In this document: positions 51,643 through 60,080 of the stretch, piece after piece | Layout of the letters: each line of letters opens with the position of its first letter | How positions within the stretch are numbered: position 1 is the stretch's first letter | Virus record (IMG/VR): IMGVR_UViG_3300042731_005935 | Location: 19,164 to 83,163 of that record | DNA length: 64,000 bases | From: a virus | Strand: one strand, 5' to 3' | Notes under the pieces: model-generated | What the model was told of the DNA's origin: nothing | Seen by the model: only the letters and a program-made list of their open reading frames with translations | Database searches by the model: none | Position numbers and translations under genes: made by a program

Positions 51643-51731
51643 GATTACTAATTTGGAAGAAGACTCCAACCGGGTCAATGGTCAGTTGATTTGGTGGGAA
51701 TTGGCTGAAGTCTTCCTCCAAATTAGTAATC
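51643..51731. repeat. 23-bp inverted repeat with structured loop
   Basis: Arms 51643-51665 and 51709-51731 pair with one mismatch (GATTACTAATTTGGA core). The loop of 43 bases has its own CCAA/TTGG pairing. The right arm overlaps the primase stop codon. Confidence 0.85.
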
Positions 51732-52643
51732 AAAACCAACGGCGCGTTTTATTTCCTCAACGTGGGTATTTTTTAATTTTCCAGGATCCTTGTATTTATT
51801 CAATTTTAGAATATGAGTTCTCCTGGCAATTGGCGCCAAGATGTTTGCGACTCGTTTTGATTCTCTTCGTCCTGTTTTATCATTATCATAAAATAAATAT
51901 AGGTTATTGATTTTCTTTGCTGCCAATTCCAATATACGTTGTGCAGTGATCTTTACTCCCATAAAACAAAATGTTCCATCACCCATCTTCCAAACATCAG
52001 TTGGACCTTCCACACAAAATGCATCTTTATATGGTTTGATGGAATCAAGGTTGTAAATTGCTTCACGTGGATCGATGACGCAATCCAGGCGTGCCGCTGC
52101 CTTGTATCTTAATTGTTGAGAATCTGTAACATCACGGGAAGTATAGGCGACAAGTTTATTATTTTGATAGATTGGAATGATGATTCGAAATTTGAATGGA
52201 CCGTGGGTATAACAGGCAAAAAGATTATATTTCCGTATAATCTGACGCGGGTTAAACCCACGGCTTTTAAGGTAGCGGAGATGGATGGAAGGGAATTCTT
52301 TTGTTGCCTCTGGAGGTAATTGGGCCCGTTGGAGTACATTAAAAGGAGATTTGGTGTTTTTATTTTCTGACGATTCATCTCCAACGGGTCCAGTTACATC
52401 CAGAGACTTAATAATTTTTTTTGCTTCTTTGAGAGTACAACCAACAATACTCTTAACAACATTGCCGAAATAATGGCTTCCACACTTCCAACAGGAAGTT
52501 TTCAGATCTGATTTCCGAATACCAAGGTGGTTGCTTTGATCATCACAAAACATACAATTGATATTAATCCAACCCTTGGCGACGTTCTTACCGCTCGTCC
52601 AGTACTGTACTCCATATTCCTCAAAGAAGTCTTTTAGATCCAT
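51723..52643 (-). CDS. DnaG-like primase (CHC2 zinc and TOPRIM)
   Basis: A 306-residue protein. Zinc domain: NCMFCDD and CWKCGSHYF (~29-57). TOPRIM core: FCVEGPTDVWKM (~207-218, catalytic Glu), LYLFYDNDKTGR (~247-258, DxD). It is shorter than bacterial DnaG and resembles phage primases. It makes RNA primers with the DnaB-like helicase encoded downstream. Confidence 0.8.
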   Translation of the reverse strand: MDLKDFFEEYGVQYWTSGKNVAKGWININCMFCDDQSNHLGIRKSDLKTSCWKCGSHYFGNVVKSIVGCTLKEAKKIIKSLDVTGPVGDESSENKNTKSPFNVLQRAQLPPEATKEFPSIHLRYLKSRGFNPRQIIRKYNLFACYTHGPFKFRIIIPIYQNNKLVAYTSRDVTDSQQLRYKAAARLDCVIDPREAIYNLDSIKPYKDAFCVEGPTDVWKMGDGTFCFMGVKITAQRILELAAKKINNLYLFYDNDKTGRRESKRVANILAPIARRTHILKLNKYKDPGKLKNTHVEEIKRAVGFDY

Positions 52644-52649
52644 TTAAAA

Positions 52650-52928
52650 TCAATCCTTGCATTTGTGTTCTTGTCCGGCGAAAACAATTTGATTGCATTT
52701 TTTACAGGTGTAAGAGGTTGAATTCATCATAGAATCATATTTATTATGAAATGGCTTAAAACGAATTAATGCTTGACCGTTCATGCAGATCCAAATTCTA
52801 CCGTCTTCGGCGATTTGTATCCCGAAATCTCCATGAACTGCGCTGATTTTCATATCTTGTTCTATGGAGATAATTCCATCCTGGTGTGTTTCATCATATG
52901 GTTTAATTTTCTTCTTTTCTATTGCCAT
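52650..52928 (-). CDS. Small zinc-binding protein
   Basis: A 92-residue protein with a beta-rich middle (DGRIWICMNGQALIRF) and a C-terminal zinc motif CKKCNQIVFAGQEHKC. Preceded by AAGGATAA. Unknown function. Confidence 0.5.
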   Translation of the reverse strand: MAIEKKKIKPYDETHQDGIISIEQDMKISAVHGDFGIQIAEDGRIWICMNGQALIRFKPFHNKYDSMMNSTSYTCKKCNQIVFAGQEHKCKD

Positions 52929-52932
52929 TATT

Positions 52933-53130
52933 TTATCCTTCTATATTAATTTTATATTGTATTGGTTCTGTTGAAATACTTTTTCCACACGGACATTTAA
53001 ATTCCTCATCTTCATCAAGATAAAAGTATTTTATTTTCCTACCACATGGACATCTTATTATAGAAGATTCAATATTTTCATTAGTTAATAACTGTCCATC
53101 AAATAATGTTATTTTATTTGTGTCTTTCAT
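52933..53130 (-). CDS. Small zinc-ribbon protein
   Basis: A 65-residue protein with CPCGRK and CPCGKS (~28-52), a rubredoxin-like double CxCG arrangement. AGGAGG precedes the start; it overlaps the upstream gene by 17 bases. Role unknown. Confidence 0.55.
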   Translation of the reverse strand: MKDTNKITLFDGQLLTNENIESSIIRCPCGRKIKYFYLDEDEEFKCPCGKSISTEPIQYKINIEG

Positions 53131-53314
53131 TTTTCCTCCTGTAAAGTTTACAATTTATTGCTATATCCATCTTCTTGTTCCAGCGTTCTTTGTTGAATAG
53201 TTTAACAGTTAACTTCCATTTTTTCTTCTCACACCCACAAGCGTTTTTCCTCCATGATAATTTTCCGATTGATCGGAAATGTTTACACCAGGCACAAAGT
53301 TTAATATCTGACAT
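53114..53314 (-). CDS. Small Cys-rich basic protein
   Basis: A 66-residue protein: CAWCKHF near the start, CGCEKKKW, and a final Cys, rich in Lys/Arg/Trp. Probable zinc binding. Overlaps both neighbours slightly. Confidence 0.5.
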   Translation of the reverse strand: MSDIKLCAWCKHFRSIGKLSWRKNACGCEKKKWKLTVKLFNKERWNKKMDIAINCKLYRRKNERHK

Positions 53315-53546
53315 AATTAAATTCCTCTTTTAGATATCTCTCCATTTTTTTAAATCTACGGCGTAAAAATTTAAAATACTTTATACCTACTGTATTGTTA
53401 TATTTTTCTTTTAGTGTTTTTACTCCAGCTTTTTCAGGACTGCATAAAATTATATAATGTCCATATTTATTTCCAACTTTGTTGAAGCAAATTTCTGCTT
53501 TATCTAATTTTATATGCCTTATTCCACATTCTGGGCATTTTTTCAT
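53301..53546 (-). CDS. Small zinc-ribbon protein
   Basis: An 81-residue protein from ATG 53546 (MKKCPECGIRHIKLDKAEIC...), with CPEC and later Cys residues. The ATG overlaps the helicase stop (ATGA). The C-terminus is basic and aromatic. Unknown function. Confidence 0.5.
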   Translation of the reverse strand: MKKCPECGIRHIKLDKAEICFNKVGNKYGHYIILCSPEKAGVKTLKEKYNNTVGIKYFKFLRRRFKKMERYLKEEFNYVRY

Positions 53547-55006
53547 TTTAACCACCCGAGTTTTTGGTAAATGCCAAAACGGAGAACACTGTGTTCAGCA
53601 AGGTACTTATAAGGATCCATGAAATCTGTTAACCTGATTTTATTTTTATTCTCCGTTGTTCTTAAACCACGACCCATAGCCTGTTTGATTCCTTTTTCTT
53701 CTTTTAGACCGGCAGCATAAATAATATGCCGAAGTGCTGGAATATTGATACCTTCTTTCCACACCTTTGTGCATATCGCTACCATTTTCTTTTCTGTTTT
53801 CATTTTACTTTTGACATTCTGGCGAATAAATCGATCCATGCTACCTCTTACAAATGAGGCATATATCTTCCTTGATTTTAACATGCTTTTGAGGATTTCT
53901 CCATGCTCAATTTTATCCACAATAATTAATACCACTTCGCCAGCTTTGATACTTGTAATAGTATCGGAGACAATTAGTTTGTTCCGCTTTCGGTTTTTCA
54001 CAATTCCATATTGGTAACAATTAGTATATTTCCAACCACACTCCTTATTGGTCTCCACTGAATATGGAACACAAATCAGATTAACTTTAGGCTTTGCAAT
54101 GATGCCAATTTCCACTCCTTCTTCTACCGTCAATTCCGCGATTGTCGGTCCGAACAAACCCTCATTTACAAGTATTTCATATTCCTTGGTTGGCTCGGTA
54201 GCAGTTAAAGCAATTCGAATTGGAGCAAGGTTATGAGACATTAACTTGCCGTATTGTGAATCCTCTTTGGCTGCATGGTGTGCCTCGTCTACAATGACGG
54301 CATCAAAATACGTCATTTGGTACTGCCTCGGCGCTTTGGAGAATGATTGAATCGTGGAGACAAGTATCATTGAATCATAATTATCCAATGATGACCATGA
54401 AATCTTCTTGCCGCCACCAAGCTGGAAGTAATCAAACCCGAACTTGTCAAGTTCTTCACAAGTCTGGGTTAATAAATCTTTTGTGTGACATAGAAACAAA
54501 ATCCTTAACTGTGGAAACATCGACATAAAGCCGAGAGCAATTAAAGTCTTACCGGATCCGGTAGGAGCAATTACTCTTCCACGTTGCTTTATCGCCATTT
54601 TGCGGATTGCTCTTAATTGATCTTTTCGGAATGTGATATCTTTTAAATATGGTTTTTTATGCTTCGGTTTGATCTTATCTTGTTCGCCTTTGAATTTGAT
54701 TTTGATTCCGTTTTTTCTACATTGTTTTTTAATACGAGGAAGAAGGCCGGTGTAAAAGTGACCGGCTGTTCCTTTTCTACCAGTGATTAAGGGAGAGGTA
54801 GTTTCTTCTATTCCACCAGATGATCTAACTTTTTTATTTTTCTTTCCTTTTAGAGACGTTTCTTGGACCCAGCGTCCACGCTTATAGAATGTTGATTTAT
54901 ATGATAGGAATGGCAGGATAATACTTCTGGCATGTTTGTTTGCATGACAGTGAACACTATCTAATATTGTTATTACTGGATTACTATCTAAAACGTTTTT
55001 ACCCAT
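53543..55006 (-). CDS. UvsW-like SF2 helicase
   Basis: A 487-residue SF2 helicase: FRKDQLRAIRKMAI (Q-like), Walker A APTGSGKTLIALGF (~146-159), DEAH box VIVDEAHHAAKED, TATEP, then the second RecA domain ending in GRGLRTTENKNKI (motif VI with QAMGRGLR). It matches UvsW/DEAD-type helicases that remodel recombination and origin intermediates. N-terminal domain ~130 residues. Confidence 0.8.
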   Translation of the reverse strand: MGKNVLDSNPVITILDSVHCHANKHARSIILPFLSYKSTFYKRGRWVQETSLKGKKNKKVRSSGGIEETTSPLITGRKGTAGHFYTGLLPRIKKQCRKNGIKIKFKGEQDKIKPKHKKPYLKDITFRKDQLRAIRKMAIKQRGRVIAPTGSGKTLIALGFMSMFPQLRILFLCHTKDLLTQTCEELDKFGFDYFQLGGGKKISWSSLDNYDSMILVSTIQSFSKAPRQYQMTYFDAVIVDEAHHAAKEDSQYGKLMSHNLAPIRIALTATEPTKEYEILVNEGLFGPTIAELTVEEGVEIGIIAKPKVNLICVPYSVETNKECGWKYTNCYQYGIVKNRKRNKLIVSDTITSIKAGEVVLIIVDKIEHGEILKSMLKSRKIYASFVRGSMDRFIRQNVKSKMKTEKKMVAICTKVWKEGINIPALRHIIYAAGLKEEKGIKQAMGRGLRTTENKNKIRLTDFMDPYKYLAEHSVLRFGIYQKLGWLK

Positions 55007-55365
55007 CTTGATATCTCCTTAACCGCGGAGTCGGCAATCAGTTTTGATTTCCATATATCAGAGAAAACCTTGAAAATCATCCTCCGAGAAATCTTACCGA
55101 GTTTTGGAGTTTTGAATAATTCGAGAATTTCTTCTGGACAATTTAGGATTGTAGAAATGATTTCCTTTGCTTCATTTGAAAGCTGATCATATTCTTCCAT
55201 CTTTATCATGAGTCTTTCCGGGTTGATGTCTTGTGACCTGAAAATAACCTCATAACCAGCTTTAACATCATCCGTTTCATTTTCATTCCGTGCAATGCGT
55301 TGAATATTATTTTGGAGTAATTGAAACGCGCAAAGGTAGTTAAAGTAATTGACCTTTTTAGCCAT
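54988..55365 (-). CDS. Unknown helical protein
   Basis: A 125-residue helical protein (MAKKVNYFNYLCAFQLLQNN... SRWVKTF). It overlaps the UvsW gene by 19 bases and the upstream gene by 8. Preceded by GGAGACAAA. No family recognised. Confidence 0.55.
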   Translation of the reverse strand: MAKKVNYFNYLCAFQLLQNNIQRIARNENETDDVKAGYEVIFRSQDINPERLMIKMEEYDQLSNEAKEIISTILNCPEEILELFKTPKLGKISRRMIFKVFSDIWKSKLIADSAVKEISRWVKTF

Positions 55366-55993
55366 TTTGTCTCCTTCTCTTTGGGAGTCTTGTTTTCTTT
55401 ATTTCACGACGGCGTGGGAGTTTTGATGATGTTCCAGTGAGTTTGTCCTTTGAACTTCTAATGAGGGTGATTGTGGATCCGTTCGCCATTATAATATCTG
55501 GTTTTTTCTTCCGTCTTCGTGGTAATTTTGAGGATGGTTTGACGATTTTTGGTTTTGATTTCCGCCGAGGCAAGATGAAGCCTTTCGGCATTCCATTTTT
55601 CTTCTTATCCCGCCTCAGCAATTTAAAACCTTTTGGAGTTTTTCTCCTTGGTATTACTGCAACTTGTTTGTCGGTTTTAATTCCATATTTGTCGCACATA
55701 GGCTTGATAATAATTTGATATTGCCGGCACTTTTCACATTCATTGTACATTGCAGGATATTTACCATGCTTTGAATATGCATGTCCATAGAGACATGTTG
55801 ATAAGTGCTTCCGACAATTCAATTTATAACAATAAAAAATTGTCGCTGGCTTGAAACGGCGGCATGGGCGGGAATTGCTTTTAATGTCTTTCCGGCGTTT
55901 TATACAATATTTAGTGAGCTTCTTTTCCTTGGTACGGATACTTACAACCCGGCTGCCCATCCACTGTTCGCAATACAAGCAAGTGTGATTCAT
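55358..55993 (-). CDS. Cys-rich basic protein with repeated LPRRR motifs
   Basis: A 211-residue protein. The first ~100 residues carry many Cys (CLYC, YCYKLNC, CEKCRQY), likely zinc sites. The second half is linker-like with five [VIL]P[RK]R motifs (VIPRRK, ILPRRK, KLPRRRKK, KLPRRRE, RLPKRRR) spaced by Lys/Ser/Thr. The same motif occurs in other proteins of this arm. Role unknown; it may be a nucleic-acid or partner-binding hub. Confidence 0.55.
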   Translation of the reverse strand: MNHTCLYCEQWMGSRVVSIRTKEKKLTKYCIKRRKDIKSNSRPCRRFKPATIFYCYKLNCRKHLSTCLYGHAYSKHGKYPAMYNECEKCRQYQIIIKPMCDKYGIKTDKQVAVIPRRKTPKGFKLLRRDKKKNGMPKGFILPRRKSKPKIVKPSSKLPRRRKKKPDIIMANGSTITLIRSSKDKLTGTSSKLPRRREIKKTRLPKRRRQNG

Positions 55994-56066
55994 TGCAGTA
56001 TCTCCTTACGAATAGTGAATCCTGGATTTTCTGGACAACTGACCATTTATTTGTTTATTGACCAAA

Positions 56067-56093
56067 ATTATACCTTAAACGATAATAAAGCAA
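56067..56093 (-). promoter_or_regulatory. Promoter candidate for the UvsW block
   Basis: On the minus strand a perfect TATAAT (plus-strand 56067-56072) with TTGCTT 15 bases upstream (a TTGACT lies farther, 22 bases). It sits between a terminator and the Cys-rich gene, consistent with a new transcription unit. Confidence 0.4.
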
Positions 56094-56100
56094 AAGTCAA

Positions 56101-56136
56101 GATAAAGAAAAGCGAGTCGGGATAAGCTCCCGACTC
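56101..56136 (-). terminator. Intrinsic terminator
   Basis: Minus strand: GAGTCGGGA stem, GCTTA loop, TCCCGACTC, then GCTTTTCTTTATC. Ends the AAA/DUF3150 transcription unit. Confidence 0.75.
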
Positions 56137-56145
56137 TGCTCTTGA

Positions 56146-57015
56146 TTAGATATCAAGTCTCCGTTTCAGTTCCAAATTTGGAACATTCTGGATCCGATCG
56201 ATAATCTTTCCCAACTTGCTACCCAACTTTATTCTCACCTGCTCATTATCTTTGAGCACCTCGGTGGAAGTTTTTTTCATTTCACGACGAAGGGAATTGA
56301 TAATATTTTTGAACTTTATCTGATCGACATGACCCTCCCACAAGTCTTCCCATTTTGTGATAAAGTTCTCCACGCTTTGAACGGTCGCAGCATTAATCGA
56401 GCCGCTTTCACACTGGGTTTCCAATGTTTTAACTCGCTTGTACAGGAGATTTCCGATCATATTAATGGTCATCTCTTCCATTTGGGACACCATATTTCGA
56501 AATTTTTCTGCCTCTTTCTTATATAGGGAAGGTGGCAGAACACCGCTGTCCTTATCAGGAATATCAAATTGGAAAAAGTTCCAGTAAAAATAGAACTTGC
56601 TCCGAAGTCCTTGCTTTGATGGATATTTTTGACTCTTGTAATATGCGGGATACCGTTTTCGGAATTCCCTTTTCAAAGCAGAGTAGCGGGACACAAGTTC
56701 CTCAGTCTTCGAATCATACTCCGCTCTGATTTCATTGAACAGGTCGTCCAATTCAGTAATTTTATGCTTTGGAACAAAGAAGACATTATCCACTGGGAAT
56801 GGCATCGAATTCATGAGCAAAGCATATTTGGCGCGCCGTCTCAAGTGCGCCAGATCATTTAAAATTGATCTATCGTGGATCAAATCTTGGCTTGCTTTCA
56901 TGATTTCCCTCGGAACTTTGTCGCCGAATTCATCTGGATTCAGTTTTGTGGAAGCGTTCCATCTACCCATCTTTAAGGAGCAGAGTACTCCTTCCTTTAA
57001 TCTGTCTTGATCCAT
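56146..57015 (-). CDS. DUF3150-like protein
   Basis: A 289-residue helical protein with the DUF3150 layout: CSLKMGRWNASTKLNPDEFG (~12-31), a mid region LMNSMPFPVDNVFFVPKHKI (the 'pF...G..fvP' landmark), FNEIRAEYDSKTEELVSRY, and WNFFQFDIP. DUF3150 proteins accompany AAA ATPases in phages and bacteria and are thought to be their partners; an AAA protein is encoded two genes upstream. Both end in KRRLDI. Confidence 0.6.
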   Translation of the reverse strand: MDQDRLKEGVLCSLKMGRWNASTKLNPDEFGDKVPREIMKASQDLIHDRSILNDLAHLRRRAKYALLMNSMPFPVDNVFFVPKHKITELDDLFNEIRAEYDSKTEELVSRYSALKREFRKRYPAYYKSQKYPSKQGLRSKFYFYWNFFQFDIPDKDSGVLPPSLYKKEAEKFRNMVSQMEEMTINMIGNLLYKRVKTLETQCESGSINAATVQSVENFITKWEDLWEGHVDQIKFKNIINSLRREMKKTSTEVLKDNEQVRIKLGSKLGKIIDRIQNVPNLELKRRLDI

Positions 57016-57045
57016 TTTGTATCTCCTCTTCTAAAAGTTACTATC

Positions 57046-57085
57046 ATCTGGCAGGGTCGGCGTATACGCCGACCCTTTACCAGAT
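57046..57085 (-). other. Strong palindromic hairpin after the LPRRR-protein stop
   Basis: 22-base palindrome GGGTCGGCGTA/TACGCCGACCC, with outer ATCTGG/CCAGAT arms and an internal loop. No T-run, so more likely an RNA processing or 3'-protection element than a simple terminator. Confidence 0.7.
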
Positions 57086-58365
57086 TATTCCGTCGGATTT
57101 GCATCTGTTTTTGGAATGAAGTAAATATCATCAAATTCATTTTTCATCTGGATGATTTGGATAATCACTCCGACGCGGCGTGTGAGAACGCGAATGGTGC
57201 TGGCAAACTTGCTTTTAGCACGTTTATCATCCATGCCATGTTCTTTCTTGAGGAGTTCAAGTAAAGTGGCCTTCCGGATGGGTTTCTCCTTGATTGCATT
57301 TGCAATCGAATAGATAGGAGTTCCAGCACGTTTGCCGAATAGTGTCTCCGTTTTCTTTCTTCGTCTGGGTAATGTGGCGGATGCAGATTCTTCCTTGTCT
57401 CTCTTCTGGCGCCGCCGGGGCAGTTTCGTTGTTGCTTCTTTTTTGTCCTTTTTCTTGCGCCGCTTTGGTAACCTTGTCAACGTCTTTTTCGGCTCGGGTT
57501 TGTCTTCCGATTTCTTTTCGTCTTTTTCATCGGCCGCTTGTTTTTGCTTTTTCTTGTCTGCCTCTTTCTGCAGTGATTCGGGATAATCACATCCGGCGAG
57601 TTTATGGGCCTGACCGAAGGCTAATCGCGCTTTACTCAAGAATTCTTGAGACGGGAGTGCCTTGCCGTCCCAGGATTCTTTGATATTGTTGAGTAAGAGA
57701 AGCGCTTGGGATACCACTTCATGCTTGACACCATCAAAAAATATCCGATCGCCAGCAACATGCTTGATTCGATACGTGAAATTAGCTTTCATCTCTGCCA
57801 TAAACTGACCCTTGATCGATGAAAGCATATTGGCGAGCATCAACAATTGATTTTTGTCGGGCTCTTCTTTGTTCTCCGTAGCCGCCGGGTCATTCAATGG
57901 TAACTCCGGCTTTTCTTCTTTCGTTTCTTTTATTGGCTTGCTGTCTTTTTTCTTCCCGGCTGGGGCTGATTTCGGTTTTTTCTTTTTCGTCACTTCTTTT
58001 TTTGGAGTCTGCTTTTTCTTCTTTGCCGCTGCCTCTTTTTTTATATCTTTGTGAGTAGCGCCGGCCGCTTTCTCCGCGTCTGAATGATCCGAAGGGTTGA
58101 TCTTGCCAGCCGCTTCTTTCTTCGGCTGTTCAACTTCAATCCCTTCCTTTGCGGAAATTCCGGCTGCTTGAATCAGGCCTTTATAGACGGCACCACGCAT
58201 ACATTTTTTGCATGAAACATTATTCACCGTCTTGTCATCTTCCGGAAGCATTTCTCTTTTCCGGTCGCACAAGGTGAAAACGTCATCCACGATAATGTGG
58301 ACAACTTTACCGTCGCCTTTAGCGTAACCGCTGACCTGACCTGTTTCTTGTTTCTTGTCTGTCAT
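57085..58365 (-). CDS. Low-complexity linker protein with LPRRR motifs
   Basis: A 426-residue protein. The N-terminus has CDRKREM and SCKKC (possible zinc). A long Lys/Ala/Glu-rich linker (~85-165) precedes a small domain (~170-275). A second linker holds three LP[RK]RR motifs (RLPKRRKKK, KLPRRRQKR, TLPRRRKK), and a C-terminal winged-helix-like region (ATLLELLKKEHGMDD) follows. It looks like a flexible scaffold of the AAA/DUF3150 module. Confidence 0.5.
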   Translation of the reverse strand: MTDKKQETGQVSGYAKGDGKVVHIIVDDVFTLCDRKREMLPEDDKTVNNVSCKKCMRGAVYKGLIQAAGISAKEGIEVEQPKKEAAGKINPSDHSDAEKAAGATHKDIKKEAAAKKKKQTPKKEVTKKKKPKSAPAGKKKDSKPIKETKEEKPELPLNDPAATENKEEPDKNQLLMLANMLSSIKGQFMAEMKANFTYRIKHVAGDRIFFDGVKHEVVSQALLLLNNIKESWDGKALPSQEFLSKARLAFGQAHKLAGCDYPESLQKEADKKKQKQAADEKDEKKSEDKPEPKKTLTRLPKRRKKKDKKEATTKLPRRRQKRDKEESASATLPRRRKKTETLFGKRAGTPIYSIANAIKEKPIRKATLLELLKKEHGMDDKRAKSKFASTIRVLTRRVGVIIQIIQMKNEFDDIYFIPKTDANPTE

Positions 58366-58378
58366 GATGTTCCTCCTT

Positions 58379-58428
58379 ATCTAATTTGAATGAATAAAAC
58401 TTAATCTAATTTGAACGAATGAAATCTA
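58379..58428. repeat. Tandem 25-bp direct repeat
   Basis: Two adjacent copies (58379-58403 and 58404-58428) of ATCTAATTTGAA-GAAT-AAA with 21 of 25 bases equal, just upstream of the ribosome site of the LPRRR-protein gene. Possible operator. Confidence 0.7.
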
Positions 58429-58638
58429 AAAAATTGGAATGATATACTCCGGATAAAATTGAACTTCATCCTTTTTAATCTTCTTCTTTTTTACCTCCCT
58501 TCTAACTGAAAGTCGATGGTGTTTTGATATCAGTGATACCTCACCAAAATCAATTTGTTTCACAAGCACCGTATGGGTATTTATTTTAATGACCATTCCG
58601 GTTTTTCTTCCAGTAGACGTTTTGAAAGTCGCAAACAC
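58426..58638 (-). CDS. Small basic beta protein (GTG start)
   Basis: A 70-residue protein from a GTG after AAAGGAGGG (MFATFKTSTGRKTGMVIKIN...). Strand-rich with VKQIDFGEVSLISKHHRLSV, reminiscent of small SH3/KOW-like folds, and a Lys-rich loop. Unknown function; lies in the AAA operon. Confidence 0.5.
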   Translation of the reverse strand: MFATFKTSTGRKTGMVIKINTHTVLVKQIDFGEVSLISKHHRLSVRREVKKKKIKKDEVQFYPEYIIPIF

Positions 58639-58649
58639 GATGCCCTCCT

Positions 58650-60047
58650 TTAATTGATATCAAGTCTTCGTTTAACAACTTCTTCCGCGTTTTTATCTGC
58701 GGGGACACACCTTACTTTTGCCCAGTCACGTAAAGCGTTTATTTCCTGTGACATTGTTTGGGCAATTGGGATAATGAACTGCTTTGACTCTTCGAGGGAA
58801 CATTTTTTCATTCTTGACACGTTGACCAATGCTTCGATTTCAGCACCGGAGAAGTTGCTCATTTCCGGTACACCCTTTGCTTTGATCTTGTGTTTCTTGG
58901 CGTAGAATTGGAGGATGGTCTTCCGTGTTTCATCTCCAGGCAGATCAATATAAAAAGGAGAAGTATCCCAGCGACCAGGCCGGAGATACTCAGGCGGGAT
59001 GCCAATGAAACTGTTTGCAGTTCCGGCAATGTAGACACCTTCAGGGCGGTTTTGAAGAAAATCTAACCATTTGCTTAGTGCTCTTTTGCTTGTACCGTGA
59101 TCGCCATCTCCGCTTCCACCAGCCCCAGCAAATTGCTTTTCAAATTCATCAATTAAGACAAAGCAATCACCAATTGCAGTGATGATGGAAATAACCATAT
59201 CGACATTTTTATCGGTATCACCGATGAACTTGGAGAAAAGTTTTCCCATATCCACAATGAGACCGAACTTTCCAGTTTCGCCGACGATTGCTTCAGCAAG
59301 AGAAGTCTTTCCGCAGCCTGGAGGGCCGACGAATAAAACTCCTTTTGCTGTTGGGTCTTCGATTGTATCAAGTATGAAGTTTTTAACAGCATCATACCCA
59401 ACAACATCGGAGAAATTTCTGTTTGCTGGAATAACTCTCAAGAAACCAGTTTTGGAAAGCGCCTGTGCCTTATATGCGTTAATTGTTTCGGTGTCAATCT
59501 TTTTGTTCCGAATCAGCGACAAGGAGAAAACACTCTCTAATTCCTTGCGTGTCAACCCCTTCGAAAACCGGACGATTTTCTCCAAGTCTTCATCTGTTGG
59601 CATGAATTTTTCTTCCGGAACAATGTGATTGATAGTAGAAACAATTGCTTCCCTACCTGGTAACTCCATTTCCATAACAAGGATATCCTTGTCAAGTTCT
59701 GCTGGGATTTCGATTTTGTGGGAGACAATCACGAAACACTTGCCGGCCGCAGCCCATAGTGGGAAAGCATTTTTGATTGCTTGAATTGGCTGCGGCTTTC
59801 CAATGAACCAGTGATAATTGAAGGCGAACATGACCGAATTGTCATCTCCTTCAATTAGTTTTTTGATCGGTTCCATTGGATCGGGAGATTGAATTAAATC
59901 CCAGTAATGTGTGGAGAAGTTGATTCGATCATAAGACTTGATCATCGGCTCAATTTCTCTTTGCACCCGTTCTGGCTCGTCAGTCTTTAACCAGATTACT
60001 GGGAAACCAGCCCGAAGATAATCAACCATTTCTGTGTGGTGAATCAT
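58650..60047 (-). CDS. Ycf46-like AAA ATPase
   Basis: A 465-residue AAA protein. N-terminal domain typical of Ycf46 (LRAGFPVIWLKTDEPERVQ, then MELPGREAI). Walker A FVGPPGCGKTSLAEAI (~236-251), Walker B CFVLIDEFEKQFAG (~292-305), HGTSKRALSKWLDFLQN, YIAGTANSFIGIPPEYLRPG with Arg fingers, and FYIDLPG. It matches cyanobacterial/plastid Ycf46. It neighbours Ycf35 and DUF2997 genes, its partners in cyanobacteria. Ends in KRRLDIN. Probably remodels a protein complex; target unknown. Confidence 0.75.
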   Translation of the reverse strand: MIHHTEMVDYLRAGFPVIWLKTDEPERVQREIEPMIKSYDRINFSTHYWDLIQSPDPMEPIKKLIEGDDNSVMFAFNYHWFIGKPQPIQAIKNAFPLWAAAGKCFVIVSHKIEIPAELDKDILVMEMELPGREAIVSTINHIVPEEKFMPTDEDLEKIVRFSKGLTRKELESVFSLSLIRNKKIDTETINAYKAQALSKTGFLRVIPANRNFSDVVGYDAVKNFILDTIEDPTAKGVLFVGPPGCGKTSLAEAIVGETGKFGLIVDMGKLFSKFIGDTDKNVDMVISIITAIGDCFVLIDEFEKQFAGAGGSGDGDHGTSKRALSKWLDFLQNRPEGVYIAGTANSFIGIPPEYLRPGRWDTSPFYIDLPGDETRKTILQFYAKKHKIKAKGVPEMSNFSGAEIEALVNVSRMKKCSLEESKQFIIPIAQTMSQEINALRDWAKVRCVPADKNAEEVVKRRLDIN

Positions 60048-60080
60048 AATACTACCTCCTTTAATAATGTGTTATTGTTC

